A stretch of 64,000 nucleotides of DNA from Senegalimassilia sp003474385. Lineage in GTDB: Bacteria; Actinomycetota; Coriobacteriia; Coriobacteriales; Eggerthellaceae. Below are positions 42,455-50,361 of this stretch, piece after piece. The stretch covers positions 1 through 64,000 of the forward strand of contig NZ_QUCY01000011.1 of assembly GCF_003474385.1 (NCBI RefSeq), given 5' to 3'. Every line of letters begins with the position of its first letter. Position 1 is the first letter of the stretch. A program made the position numbers and the translations under genes. Under the pieces are notes generated by a model, which searched no databases, was not told where the DNA came from, and worked only from the letters and a program-made list of their open reading frames with translations.

Positions 42455-43008
42455 CGGGGAAGAATGTCTATACGATGACGGCGATGACGAGGCGAGCGTT
42501 CGTGGGCCTCGCGGTCATGGCGGCGCAGGCCGGGCTCGCGGGCTGCGTGAGGAACGGGGCGCCGGACGCCGGCTCCTCCGACGACGGCGCCGGGAAGTCG
42601 GGCGATGCCGGCACCTCGTCGCCGTTCGCGCCGCAGCAGTCCGCCCAGGCGTCCGTGGACGGCATCTCGATCGACCGCGTGACGATCGAGGAAGGCACGG
42701 GGCCGGACGGCAAGCCGTTCCGCTACATCCGGGTTGCCTATATCTTCGAGAACGTCACGGACTCGGACACTGTCGCACCCTATACCGACATCAACGCATA
42801 CCAGGACGGGATCAAGCTCGACAGGTCCTACAAGGTGCAGGATCAGCGGGCGCAGAAGCAGATCGAGCCGGGCGGGAAATTGAAGTCGTTCACGGCGTTC
42901 GCCCCCGATTCCGAGACGGTTCCGGTCACGGTCAAGGTGATGGCGCCCGGCGAGAAGGAGCCGAGGTCGGAGCGATGCTACTGCATCGTGAACCCGGGCC
43001 TGCAATAG
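42451..43008 (+). CDS. Tat-type lipoprotein, DUF5067-like
   Basis: A 185-residue exported lipoprotein. TRRAFVGLAVMAAQ is a twin-arginine signal, followed by the lipobox LAGC (Cys about residue 32). A Ser/Gly/Asp linker leads to a beta-sandwich domain with IRVAYIFENVTDSDTVAPY, INAYQDGIKLDRSY and IEPGGKLKSFTAF, the pattern of DUF5067 surface lipoproteins of Gram-positive bacteria. The GTG start overlaps the previous stop. Likely cell-surface cargo; function unknown. Confidence 0.7.
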   Translation: MTGKNVYTMTAMTRRAFVGLAVMAAQAGLAGCVRNGAPDAGSSDDGAGKSGDAGTSSPFAPQQSAQASVDGISIDRVTIEEGTGPDGKPFRYIRVAYIFENVTDSDTVAPYTDINAYQDGIKLDRSYKVQDQRAQKQIEPGGKLKSFTAFAPDSETVPVTVKVMAPGEKEPRSERCYCIVNPGLQ

Positions 43009-43020
43009 GCCGCCCCGCTC

Positions 43021-43084
43021 GCACGTCCACACATATATGTATATGCGCGTCTATGCGTTTACGTACATGCGCATATGGGTAGAC
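43021..43084 (+). repeat. 8-bp repeat array F (8 units)
   Basis: Units GCACGTCC, ACACATAT, ATGTATAT, GCGCGTCT, ATGCGTTT, ACGTACAT, GCGCATAT, GGGTAGAC, then TCACATCG. The next start codon is 38 bases after the GGGTAGAC unit begins. Confidence 0.82.
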
Positions 43085-43114
43085 TCACATCGAATAGAGA
43101 CGAAACGGGAGGGG

Positions 43115-43546
43115 ATGGTCCGCACGGCGCCGTTCATCAGTGAAAATATCGACCTGGTTCCTTGCATGGCCATGGCATTCAACGCGGCGATTGCGACCAT
43201 GGGTTTTCTGAAAATGGTTGCATGGACCGAGCACGGCATGTCGTCGAGGATGTCCAGATACATCGACAGGTTCGGCAAGATGGGCATCGACCGCGAGATT
43301 TTGGAGGTCTATGCGCGATCGTATCTCGACGAGTCGCGCAACGCGCTCATCTGCTGGATCGTTGGCCTCGCCATCACTATGGCTGTGGGGATTGTCATCT
43401 GGGCCCACGACGTCGGCGTGGCAGTCCTCCTGACATCCGTGGTCGCGGCGGCGGTATCGATCAGGTGCATCGTCATGGCAGTGAGGGATGTGGCGGATAT
43501 CCGCGACGTCCTGGCCGAAACCGACCTAGGCACCCCGACCGCGTGA
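43115..43546 (+). CDS. Two-helix membrane protein
   Basis: A 143-residue protein, not recognised. A mildly hydrophobic N-terminal segment (MAMAFNAAIATMGFLKMV) and a basic/charged middle precede two strong helices (LICWIVGLAITMAVGIVIWA and VAVLLTSVVAAAVSIRCIVM, about 85-130). ATG 43115 follows GGGAGGGG. The frame is open upstream through array F but without a better start. Confidence 0.55.
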   Translation: MVRTAPFISENIDLVPCMAMAFNAAIATMGFLKMVAWTEHGMSSRMSRYIDRFGKMGIDREILEVYARSYLDESRNALICWIVGLAITMAVGIVIWAHDVGVAVLLTSVVAAAVSIRCIVMAVRDVADIRDVLAETDLGTPTA

Positions 43547-43600
43547 TTTGCCCTGGCATCCAATCAATAGGGACAAGCAGACATTCAGAAGGGACTCGAT

Positions 43601-44239
43601 ATGGGTATGCAAAGCTATATGGCGACGGTATTTGTCGGCGAGCGTGAGATTGGCGGGCCTTTTGTAAACGGTGATTTTCGTTCAAGCCTGAACTTCGCGA
43701 GGCGAGAGCTTCGCGGATACCTGCGCCTGGCTGAGAGTATCTATCGGCAGGAAGTCATGGGTGGTCGCCGTCATGGCCTTCGTTGTGCAACCGCCCCGGC
43801 GCTTGATTTTGGCATCCTTACCGAGACGAAGGATAGCGAGACCGGCACCGTGGAGTCCAGCTTTACCGTGACGTCGGCCTACACGGCCGAGGATTTCGTA
43901 TCGGATACGCGAAGCGCGTTTCTTGCCTGCGTCACCGAAGATTTCGGTGAGCAGGTCGCATCGGGGGCTGCAAGTCTCGTCGATGGTCAAATCGCGTCGA
44001 TGTCGTGGTATAGGCGCTTCGAGATATGGAACGACCTCGCATCCTACGACATATGCGGCGTTGCGAACGCCGATCATCTCATCGACGGGCTCGAGGAGCT
44101 TTCCGTCGCGCTCGCCGATGGCCGCGCGTTCGACGCAAACGGTGGAAACCCCGTCTTCCATGCTTTTCACCGGGCCGAGCGGCAAAGTGGCGACAGAGAG
44201 TTACCTGTGCCTGCCAGACGTACTCATCGACATCATTGA
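43601..44239 (+). CDS. Unrecognised element protein
   Basis: A 212-residue soluble protein, not recognised. YMATVFVGEREIGGPFVNGD and FEIWNDLASYDICGV are the clearest secondary-structure segments; the C-terminus is basic (RRTHRHH). ATG 43601 follows AAGGGA. Confidence 0.5.
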   Translation: MGMQSYMATVFVGEREIGGPFVNGDFRSSLNFARRELRGYLRLAESIYRQEVMGGRRHGLRCATAPALDFGILTETKDSETGTVESSFTVTSAYTAEDFVSDTRSAFLACVTEDFGEQVASGAASLVDGQIASMSWYRRFEIWNDLASYDICGVANADHLIDGLEELSVALADGRAFDANGGNPVFHAFHRAERQSGDRELPVPARRTHRHH

Positions 44240-44316
44240 GACAGGGGCTTCGGGCAACCGGAGCTCTTTTCTAATATGAGCCGGCACCTCCACGGTACCG
44301 GCCCAATAACGACTGC

Positions 44317-44760
44317 CTACATATCCCGGATCTCGCTCAGCCGCTCATCGTCCGCGGCCTCCTCCTCGAAGCGAAACTCGTAGGGGATGGCCAACCTGGT
44401 GAGCTCGAAGGCCACCTTTCTGGTCATGGCGTTCGAGATCCGCGCCGCGCGCGCATCCTCCGCGGCTAAGCCCTGCTCGCGGAAGTAGGGGAGCGGGTAG
44501 GGGTTGACGTCCGTCTCGCCGACAATCTTCTCCACCAGGCACCCGACCTCGCGCTCCTGGACTTCTGCTAGGTTCTCGAGGTACTTCCATGCCTCGGCCG
44601 TGGCGCGGCACCGCGGCAGACGCGGGCTCTCCCAGTTCTTGACGGTCTTCACGTCGACGCCCGCGACCTGCGCGACGTCGGACTGGTAGAGTCCCAGGCT
44701 CTCGCGCAGCACCTTGAAGCCTGCCTTAGTGTGGATGGTCTGCATGTCCGTTCCCTTCAT
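44317..44760 (-). CDS. XRE-type HTH regulator
   Basis: About 147 residues. FKVLRESLGLYQSDVAQVAGVDVKTVKNWE (about 15-45) is a Cro/C1-type helix-turn-helix, and the rest is helical and acidic. ATG 44760 (GAGG 7 bases upstream) and ATG 44745 (AAGGGA 6 upstream) are both plausible. The gene follows the 44762 gene on the same strand with no gap, so the pair is co-transcribed, an arrangement like toxin-antitoxin or regulator pairs. Confidence 0.7.
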   Translation of the reverse strand: MKGTDMQTIHTKAGFKVLRESLGLYQSDVAQVAGVDVKTVKNWESPRLPRCRATAEAWKYLENLAEVQEREVGCLVEKIVGETDVNPYPLPYFREQGLAAEDARAARISNAMTRKVAFELTRLAIPYEFRFEEEAADDERLSEIRDM

Positions 44761-44761
44761 C

Positions 44762-45388
44762 TTAGATCCTCTTCTCGAAGAGCCCGTGATAGACCCCATC
44801 GATCTCGTCCTGGTATTCGCACAGGAATTCGCACTGTCCGCCCTCGAGCGCGGCGAAAAGCCCGCGCAGGGTGGCGATGCCGTAATCGTGGAACCCCGCG
44901 GGAAGGTAGAGCGTCCCGTTGTAGGGCGCGCGTCCGACCCGGTAGCACGTGAAGTCACCGAAGGCCGACCCCTCGACGCGGTAGAGGCTGTAGACGTCCC
45001 CGCCGCACCGAGCGGATCCGATCGGCTCCGTAGCCCCGGCGATATCGCGGATGATCTTCCCGTCCGCGCGTCTCGCGGCGGCCTCGCGCGCGAGCGTGCG
45101 CAGCTCGGGCACGCGGGCGAGCGGGTCGACGGTGTTGACCGTCTCCTCGCTTTCCATGGACCCCTCGCCGTCGAGCGTGATTTCGCTCACGGTGGCGACC
45201 CACCGGGCGAAACCGCGCTGACAGGCCTCGACCTTGGAGGCCGCCGCGGCCTCGTGCGCCGCGCGCAGTGCCACCTCCCGGCTGTCTCCCTCGTAATGCA
45301 GTACCGGCGAATGGAGCGGTCGCACGTCGATATCCTCGGTTCCCGTGAACAGCAGCTCGCGCGACTCCGTCACGAAGAGCGTTTCCAT
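44762..45388 (-). CDS. Unrecognised protein paired with the XRE regulator
   Basis: A 208-residue protein, not recognised. It starts METLFVTESRELLFTGTEDI and ends with CEFLCEYQDEIDGVYHGLFE. ATG 45388 follows GGGAGG. Its position directly before an XRE gene raises the option of a toxin, but no toxin fold is visible. Confidence 0.5.
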   Translation of the reverse strand: METLFVTESRELLFTGTEDIDVRPLHSPVLHYEGDSREVALRAAHEAAAASKVEACQRGFARWVATVSEITLDGEGSMESEETVNTVDPLARVPELRTLAREAAARRADGKIIRDIAGATEPIGSARCGGDVYSLYRVEGSAFGDFTCYRVGRAPYNGTLYLPAGFHDYGIATLRGLFAALEGGQCEFLCEYQDEIDGVYHGLFEKRI

Positions 45389-45562
45389 ATAGTCCTCCCA
45401 TATGCGCGCCGGGCGGCCCCATGCCGCCCGCTCGGTAGTCCTTGTACCCCCTGAGGGGAAACATAAACACGCGTAGCCGAAAAGGATGCCGACCGGTTTT
45501 CCCGCCAGGCCGAACCGCCCCGGCGCCCACCGGTACTGGGCCAACCGAAGGAGAACGCAACC

Positions 45563-46054
45563 ATGGATAACCACCACATCACCCGCGCGATGGTCGCTGC
45601 GGCCATCCAGCAGGGTTTGATCGTCCCCACACTCGATTCCGGCGCTCTGGTTGCCGACATGGCTGGCTTGGGGAAATACTATGAGAACGACGACTATGGA
45701 TACGCCCTCATGCTCGGCTATATCGTATGCCAGGAGACCCGCGACTACACCGAGGACATCGAGCAGGGCCTTGAGGCTTCCGACCTGGACTTCGGTGAGG
45801 TATGCGACGCGGTTTTCCATACCTTCGAACTGATGGCCGAGGATGCCGCTGCCGATCCGGGCGCCTACGCGACTCATTTCCAGCGCTGCCACGACTACCT
45901 GGCCGACGGCCTCGGTGAGGGCTTCGACCAGACCGCGTCATACACCTACACCGACCCTGCGGACGACAGCTGGGAGATCGAGATCCGCGGCGACGACGAG
46001 ATTGCATCGCCCGCCGCCGCACCCGACGCAAAGCAATCTGCCCGCCGACGCTAG
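45563..46054 (+). CDS. Acidic element protein
   Basis: A 163-residue acidic protein, not recognised. ITRAMVAAAIQQGLIVPTLD suggests an N-terminal helix, and the middle is Asp/Glu/Tyr-rich. Some DNA-mimic proteins look like this, but nothing here shows that role. ATG 45563 follows AAGGAG. A strong terminator follows. Confidence 0.5.
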   Translation: MDNHHITRAMVAAAIQQGLIVPTLDSGALVADMAGLGKYYENDDYGYALMLGYIVCQETRDYTEDIEQGLEASDLDFGEVCDAVFHTFELMAEDAAADPGAYATHFQRCHDYLADGLGEGFDQTASYTYTDPADDSWEIEIRGDDEIASPAAAPDAKQSARRR

Positions 46055-46077
46055 GCACACCCGAGGCATACTAACGC

Positions 46078-46122
46078 AAAGGACCCGCACGGTTCGAGAG
46101 ATCGGACCGTGCGGGCCCTTTG
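46078..46122. terminator. Bidirectional terminator
   Basis: AAAGGACCCGCACGGT pairs with ACCGTGCGGGCCCTTT (one mismatch). It lies between convergent genes ending at 46054 and 46146. Confidence 0.8.
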
Positions 46123-46145
46123 CGCATTATCTCGTAGAGCCCGCC

Positions 46146-46898
46146 CTATTCGCACACCATCCCGCGCAGGGCCACGAGGTCGTCGCGTACCTCGTCGAGC
46201 AGCTTCCTGCCCTTGAGCTCCGCGTCCTCCATCGGGCTAACGTATCCCTCCTCATGCGGATCGAAGAGCATATCCGGGTCGGGCAGCCATTTGCCTCCGT
46301 CCTCGCCCAAAGCGGTCTCGGTCATGATGTCGCAGAAGCCCAGGAGCTTGACGAAGGTGTCGCTCTCGCCGACATAGGGGGTCGCGCGTCGGCATGCGCG
46401 AAGATACGCGGAAAGCGTCTGCAGGAACAGGTCCTCGGTGTCGATCTCCCAGGGAGGGCAGGCCTTATCGGACTCCGGGTTCACCTTGACGTCGTGCAGG
46501 ATCGAGCCCGGCACGCAGCGCAGGTTCGTGGTCGGCCAGACGAGATGGTCAGTCTCCTCGCACAGGTCGAGGAAGTCGTAGGCCTGGTTCCAGAGTGCGC
46601 AGAGCACGTCCAGCTGCCTTTCGCTGAGTTTTTCGTCCATGGTTCCATCTCCTGATTCTATAAGCAGGTCGGAGGCGTCGATGTGCGCCCAGCGGGCGAT
46701 ATCCTCGACCTTCTCGAGATCGCTCGGCGCGTGCGCCCCGCGTCGCCAGTCCTTGATCGACGAGACCGAGACGTGCACGGCCTCACCGAGCTCCCTCATC
46801 TTCGCGGCGCCTGCGGCGCCATGCCCCAGCAGCGAATCGAACACGGCGGGGGAGAATGTGAACGGCTTGCCGCCGATTATGTAGGCATCTTTCCGCAA
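46146..46898 (-). CDS. HTH-domain protein
   Basis: A 250-residue protein with a Cro/C1-like helix-turn-helix near residues 30-75 (MRELGEAVHVSVSSIKDWRRG, then DLEKVEDIARWAHI). The remaining 170 residues are acidic and unrecognised. The start is TTG 46898 with GAGG 8 bases upstream. Confidence 0.6.
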   Translation of the reverse strand: MRKDAYIIGGKPFTFSPAVFDSLLGHGAAGAAKMRELGEAVHVSVSSIKDWRRGAHAPSDLEKVEDIARWAHIDASDLLIESGDGTMDEKLSERQLDVLCALWNQAYDFLDLCEETDHLVWPTTNLRCVPGSILHDVKVNPESDKACPPWEIDTEDLFLQTLSAYLRACRRATPYVGESDTFVKLLGFCDIMTETALGEDGGKWLPDPDMLFDPHEEGYVSPMEDAELKGRKLLDEVRDDLVALRGMVCE

Positions 46899-46979
46899 TG
46901 CGGCAACCTCGCTTCCCTGGTCCTTGAGTCGATGCTATCCGATGCGGGCGCGGCTATGGAGACGAAGCCGGACGGACCT

Positions 46980-47249
46980 CTAACCGTCCGGCTTCACGGA
47001 GAACCACAACCCGTCGTCGCAGATAAGCCCGCGCACGACATATCGCCCGCCGACGTCCACGACCGCGCCGGTCACGGTCGCGTCCGTCTTGCCGAACATG
47101 CTGGGGCAGGGCAGCGTCGCCCCGACCCTGGCGATCTCGAAGCGCCGTCCCTCGCAGATGAGCGCCTTCGGGGTGTTGAGCCCGCACCTTCGGTCAATCT
47201 CAACCGTTATGGGGACGACTTTGGCGTCGAACCTGTTGCACCCGGCCAT
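46980..47249 (-). CDS. Small beta-rich element protein
   Basis: An 89-residue protein, not recognised. KVVPITVEIDRRCGLNTPKA and DATVTGAVVDVGGRYVVRGL look like strands. ATG 47249 follows GGAGGGGG; a start at 47312 would add 21 residues. Confidence 0.45.
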   Translation of the reverse strand: MAGCNRFDAKVVPITVEIDRRCGLNTPKALICEGRRFEIARVGATLPCPSMFGKTDATVTGAVVDVGGRYVVRGLICDDGLWFSVKPDG

Positions 47250-47416
47250 GTGCCGGACCCCCTCCCGCTTGGCCGTGCGCCTCGCGCACGGGGCCTCACC
47301 GTATCCCTCCATGGATGCCGCCCTGTGATTCCACCATGAAAGGCATCCAGGGCGATACCGCCGCCACCCACGTCGAATCCCGCGGCAATCCCGCGGCACG
47401 CGGCTCCCAGCCATTT

Positions 47417-48121
47417 CTATTCGGCGGGCCCGATGCGGCGTCCGCGCCTGTAGTCGGAATAAGCTCGCTCCCACGCATCCTGGACCCTGCGGGAGTCGCG
47501 TATCTTGCAGAAGATGCCCGTCTTGGGCGATCCGTCGCGCAGCATGAACGTGATGAAGCAGAAGTCGCCGATATCGGGGTTGTCGTCCGTCATCATGGCG
47601 GCGCACTTGTCCAGCACATCGCGATTGCCCTCCTGCGACCCGTCGAGGATGTCGATCGTGCAGGTGGCGGTATCCGACGGTCCGACGAGGTTTTCGGGCA
47701 CCGCGGGCAGCGCATCCGGGTCGGCACCGTCGATCTCGCCGAGAAGGCGCGTCTCGAACGTCGGCATCGCCGCGCGCAGGCGCCCGAGGGCGTCCGCGTA
47801 GGCGATCGACGAGACGAAGCGCTCGAGCTCGCCGGCAGCCTTCTCGGGGCGCTCCGCATATCCCTGTGGGTCCATATCCATGAGCGCGTCGGCGAGCATG
47901 GCGACGGCGGCCTCGGCGATCCTGCCGGACTTGCCCATATCGTCGGCGCACTCGCCGGCGAGGGCTGACAGCGCGCTGGAGTAGAAGGGGATGTCCCCGC
48001 GGCGCCCGAACCCCTCGGCGGCGCGCCCGCAGGCCTCCCTCCATTTCTCCATCAGCGCGAGCCTCAGATTCGCCGTATCGTCGTGCTCGACGGGCGGCAC
48101 CGCTCCGTGATCCGTGGCCAT
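47417..48121 (-). CDS. Unrecognised element protein
   Basis: A 234-residue, mainly helical protein, not recognised (NLRLALMEKWREACGRAAEG; ELERFVSSIAYADALGRLRA). ATG 48121 follows GGAAACG. It is divergent from the 48337 gene. Confidence 0.5.
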   Translation of the reverse strand: MATDHGAVPPVEHDDTANLRLALMEKWREACGRAAEGFGRRGDIPFYSSALSALAGECADDMGKSGRIAEAAVAMLADALMDMDPQGYAERPEKAAGELERFVSSIAYADALGRLRAAMPTFETRLLGEIDGADPDALPAVPENLVGPSDTATCTIDILDGSQEGNRDVLDKCAAMMTDDNPDIGDFCFITFMLRDGSPKTGIFCKIRDSRRVQDAWERAYSDYRRGRRIGPAE

Positions 48122-48336
48122 ATCCGTTTCCTTCCATCCGTTTCCGGCCGCGCCCGCGGCCTCTCTAGAGAGCCGTTTACCCTGAATCGCCCCCGCTCAT
48201 GCCCGCTAAATTGAGATCGGGGCGGAACTCCGGGCACCCGTATCTTCCCGCCATCATCGAAACCGGCTGTTTCCGATGCTCCCGGACGGGGTATCAACTA
48301 ACCGTGTCAGATCGACGACTGGACCGAGGGGGCACT

Positions 48337-48771
48337 ATGTGCGGCAACGATGGGCATATGGACGAGAACGAGATCGAGCGCGCCGTCGCGGGCGATCTGG
48401 AGGGGTGCTGGCGGGGCGCGGGCTGGTACCGCGTCTGCTTCAGCGACGGGGCGGGATCGTATCCGGCCGCGTGGTACGAAACCGAGGCCGAGCTTGCCGA
48501 CGACCTGCGCGGCGCCTACGAGGGCGCCGGCGAGCTGCATCTGCCCTATGCCGAGATTTCCGTGATCGACCAGACGGTCGAGAAGGTCTGGCAGGGCGAG
48601 GGATGGTATCGGGTGACGGACGGCTACGGCGAGGAGTGGGAGCCGGACTTCTATGTGACGCGCGAATGCCTCGTCGCCGACATGCGGGACGCCTACGACC
48701 AGGCGCGCGTATGCGTCCCGTGCGTCGAGCCGGTCCCGGACCCCAGCCTGCGCCGCGCCCGCTCCCTCTAA
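48337..48771 (+). CDS. Protein with two tandem GWYRV repeats
   Basis: A 144-residue acidic protein made of two copies of one 40-residue domain: GAGWYRVCFSDGAGSYP...ELADDLRGAYEGA and GEGWYRVTDGYGEEWEP...CLVADMRDAYDQA. Each has the pattern GWYRV, aromatic, then a helix ending DxRxAY. The family is unknown to me. ATG 48337 follows GAGGGGG. Confidence 0.55.
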   Translation: MCGNDGHMDENEIERAVAGDLEGCWRGAGWYRVCFSDGAGSYPAAWYETEAELADDLRGAYEGAGELHLPYAEISVIDQTVEKVWQGEGWYRVTDGYGEEWEPDFYVTRECLVADMRDAYDQARVCVPCVEPVPDPSLRRARSL

Positions 48772-48816
48772 TCCGTCCTGGAATCCAAACTGGTAGACCG
48801 ACCTGAAGGGATACCC

Positions 48817-48899
48817 ACGCGTTTCCCACACCCGGCTGCCTACGGGACGGATGGGGTCCCTTCGGGCATCCGGCCATGGAAAACGCGGCCTGCGCGCAC
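48817..48899 (+). repeat. Intergenic repeat R, copy 1
   Basis: About 80 bases similar (roughly 80% by eye) to 49601-49680. The shared core is GGGAC-GATGGGGTCCCTTCGG with GGGAC/GTCCC as a possible stem, then CCGG-CATGGAAAACGC. Each copy lies 45-50 bases upstream of an 8-bp array. Confidence 0.7.
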
Positions 48900-48944
48900 G
48901 CACGGGCGGGCGAGCGACCGGAAGTCCCCTATAAAAACAAAATT

Positions 48945-49000
48945 GCGTAAACGCACATCTATGCGTTTACGCAATTACGCATCTGGGTACATACAGACCG
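48945..49000 (+). repeat. 8-bp repeat array G (7 units)
   Basis: Units GCGTAAAC, GCACATCT, ATGCGTTT, ACGCAATT, ACGCATCT, GGGTACAT, ACAGACCG. The ssb start is 96 bases after the GGGTACAT unit begins. Confidence 0.82.
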
Positions 49001-49080
49001 ACGGCGCGGGCCGCCGCGCCCGGAATGGATACGCAGGCGGGAGGATCAGCCTCCCGCCGGAACCGAAAGGATAGAAGTCA

Positions 49081-49515
49081 ATGAGCATCAACCGCGTCAA
49101 CATCACCGGAAACCTCACCCGAGACCCCGAGCTGCGCGCCACCCAGAGCGGTTCGCAGGTGCTCAGCTTCGGCGTGGCCGTCAACGACCGCCGCCGCAAC
49201 CCCCAGACCGGCGAGTGGGAGGACTATCCCAACTACGTCGACTGCACCATGTTCGGCACCCGTGCCGAGGCCGTGGGCCGATACATCTCCAAGGGAAGCA
49301 AGGTCGCGATCGAGGGCAAGCTGCGCTACAGCTCTTGGGAGCGAGACGGACAGCGCCGCAGCAAGCTCGAGGTCATCGTCGATGATATCGAGTTCATGAA
49401 CGCCCGCCCCGCTTCGTCCCCGTCGGCGTCTCCCGCCGCAGGCGGCGGCGAGCCCCAGTACACGGCCCCCGAGGCTCCCGCCCTCGAGATCGCGGACGAG
49501 GATATCCCGTTCTAG
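49081..49515 (+). CDS. ssb: Single-stranded DNA-binding protein
   Basis: A 144-residue SSB. The OB fold is complete: SINRVNITGNLTRDPELRAT, QVLSFGVAVNDRR, NYVDCTMFGTRAEAVGRYIS, KGSKVAIEGKLRYSSWE, KLEVIVDDIEFM. A Pro/Ala/Ser linker leads to the acidic tip DEDIPF that recruits partner proteins. It is element-encoded and probably protects single-stranded DNA during transfer and replication. It lies downstream of repeat R and array G. Confidence 0.95.
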   Translation: MSINRVNITGNLTRDPELRATQSGSQVLSFGVAVNDRRRNPQTGEWEDYPNYVDCTMFGTRAEAVGRYISKGSKVAIEGKLRYSSWERDGQRRSKLEVIVDDIEFMNARPASSPSASPAAGGGEPQYTAPEAPALEIADEDIPF

Positions 49516-49549
49516 CCCACATATATATAGCCCTCATGCCCACGCGATT

Positions 49550-49580
49550 GCCCCGCCGGAGATTTCGGCGGGGCTTTTTC
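49550..49580 (+). terminator. Terminator of ssb
   Basis: GCCCCGCC pairs with GGCGGGGC and is followed by TTTTT. Confidence 0.85.
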
Positions 49581-49600
49581 ATGCCGCGATCCGCTCTCCA

Positions 49601-49680
49601 CACGTTACCCACAACCGGCGGCCTGCGGGACCGATGGGGTCCCTTCGGCTCACCGGTCATGGAAAACGCAGGTCAGGGCC
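49601..49680 (+). repeat. Intergenic repeat R, copy 2
   Basis: Matches copy 1 at 48817-48899 through the GGGACCGATGGGGTCCC core and the CATGGAAAACGC box. It precedes array H. Confidence 0.7.
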
Positions 49681-49725
49681 CTGCCGCCCGGAACCCGGGC
49701 AGTGTGCGGCGCACATTCTCAAGTT

Positions 49726-49797
49726 ACACAAACGCGCATTTGCGCATTTACATATTTGTGCGTATACGCATGTGCGCAACTGGGTACATACATACCG
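49726..49797 (+). repeat. 8-bp repeat array H (9 units)
   Basis: Units ACACAAAC, GCGCATTT, GCGCATTT, ACATATTT, GTGCGTAT, ACGCATGT, GCGCAACT, GGGTACAT, ACATACCG. The next start codon is 77 bases after the GGGTACAT unit begins. Confidence 0.85.
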
Positions 49798-49858
49798 GCG
49801 GCAAGGGAGGCCGCGACCGCATCGGCGCGGGATCGCCGAATATCGGAAGGAGGCCGTC

Positions 49859-50131
49859 ATGGCCGGTTGCAAGAGGGAAGTAATGGAGCCGAGCGGAAGG
49901 GAGAAGGTCGCCGCCGCCGCCGCGCTGGTCGCGGGGCTCGTCGGGATGTGGTTCATGCTCGCATACAGCTATGTCTACATCAACTGCGCCGTATTCCCGG
50001 TGGCGGGCGCGCTCATCGCGTACGCCTACGACGTGGCGGAGAGGACGGTGGCGGCACGGAAGGAGTACTGCCGCGAGGTCGAAACGCGCCGCGCGTATCG
50101 CGCCGCGAGGGCGTCGGAATACGGCGCATAG
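49859..50131 (+). CDS. Small two-helix membrane protein
   Basis: A 90-residue protein with two hydrophobic helices (VAAAAALVAGLVGMWFMLAY and INCAVFPVAGALIAYAY) and a basic C-terminal tail (RKEYCREVETRRAYRAARAS). ATG 49859 follows AAGGAGG. Not recognised. Confidence 0.6.
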   Translation: MAGCKREVMEPSGREKVAAAAALVAGLVGMWFMLAYSYVYINCAVFPVAGALIAYAYDVAERTVAARKEYCREVETRRAYRAARASEYGA

Positions 50132-50159
50132 CGGCGCCGACGGGCAAGAATAAGTAAAC

Positions 50160-50220
50160 GTGCATCCGCACAGGTATGCAGATGTGCGTTTACGCATCCG
50201 CATAACTGGGTACATATATG
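50160..50220 (+). repeat. 8-bp repeat array I (7 units)
   Basis: Units GTGCATCC, GCACAGGT, ATGCAGAT, GTGCGTTT, ACGCATCC, GCATAACT, GGGTACAT, then ATATG. The parA start is 154 bases after the GGGTACAT unit begins. Confidence 0.82.
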
Positions 50221-50250
50221 GCAGCGGCAGGGCCCTAGCGCCCCGCCGTC

Positions 50251-50294
50251 GGTGGATGCGGGACCGGTAGCGACTCGCCGGCCCCGCATCCACC
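50251..50294. promoter_or_regulatory. Long stem-loop upstream of parA
   Basis: 17-base arms (GGTGGATGCGGGACCGG against CCGGCCCCGCATCCACC) pair with one mismatch around a 10-base loop, 68 bases before the ParA start. It could be a partition site bound by the RHH protein or a leader structure. Confidence 0.55.
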
Positions 50295-50361
50295 GCCGGC
50301 AGGCGGCAGATATCCGAGAGGGCCGCCCGGAAATCGGGCGGCACCCGTAGAAGGGAAACAC

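Noticed and set aside
43021..43110. Reading the arrays as coding (His/Tyr/Arg/Ala/Ile-rich peptides)
   Set aside because: An 8-base period cycles through all frames, both strands are open by chance because the units lack stops, and real starts with ribosome-binding sites lie just after the arrays.
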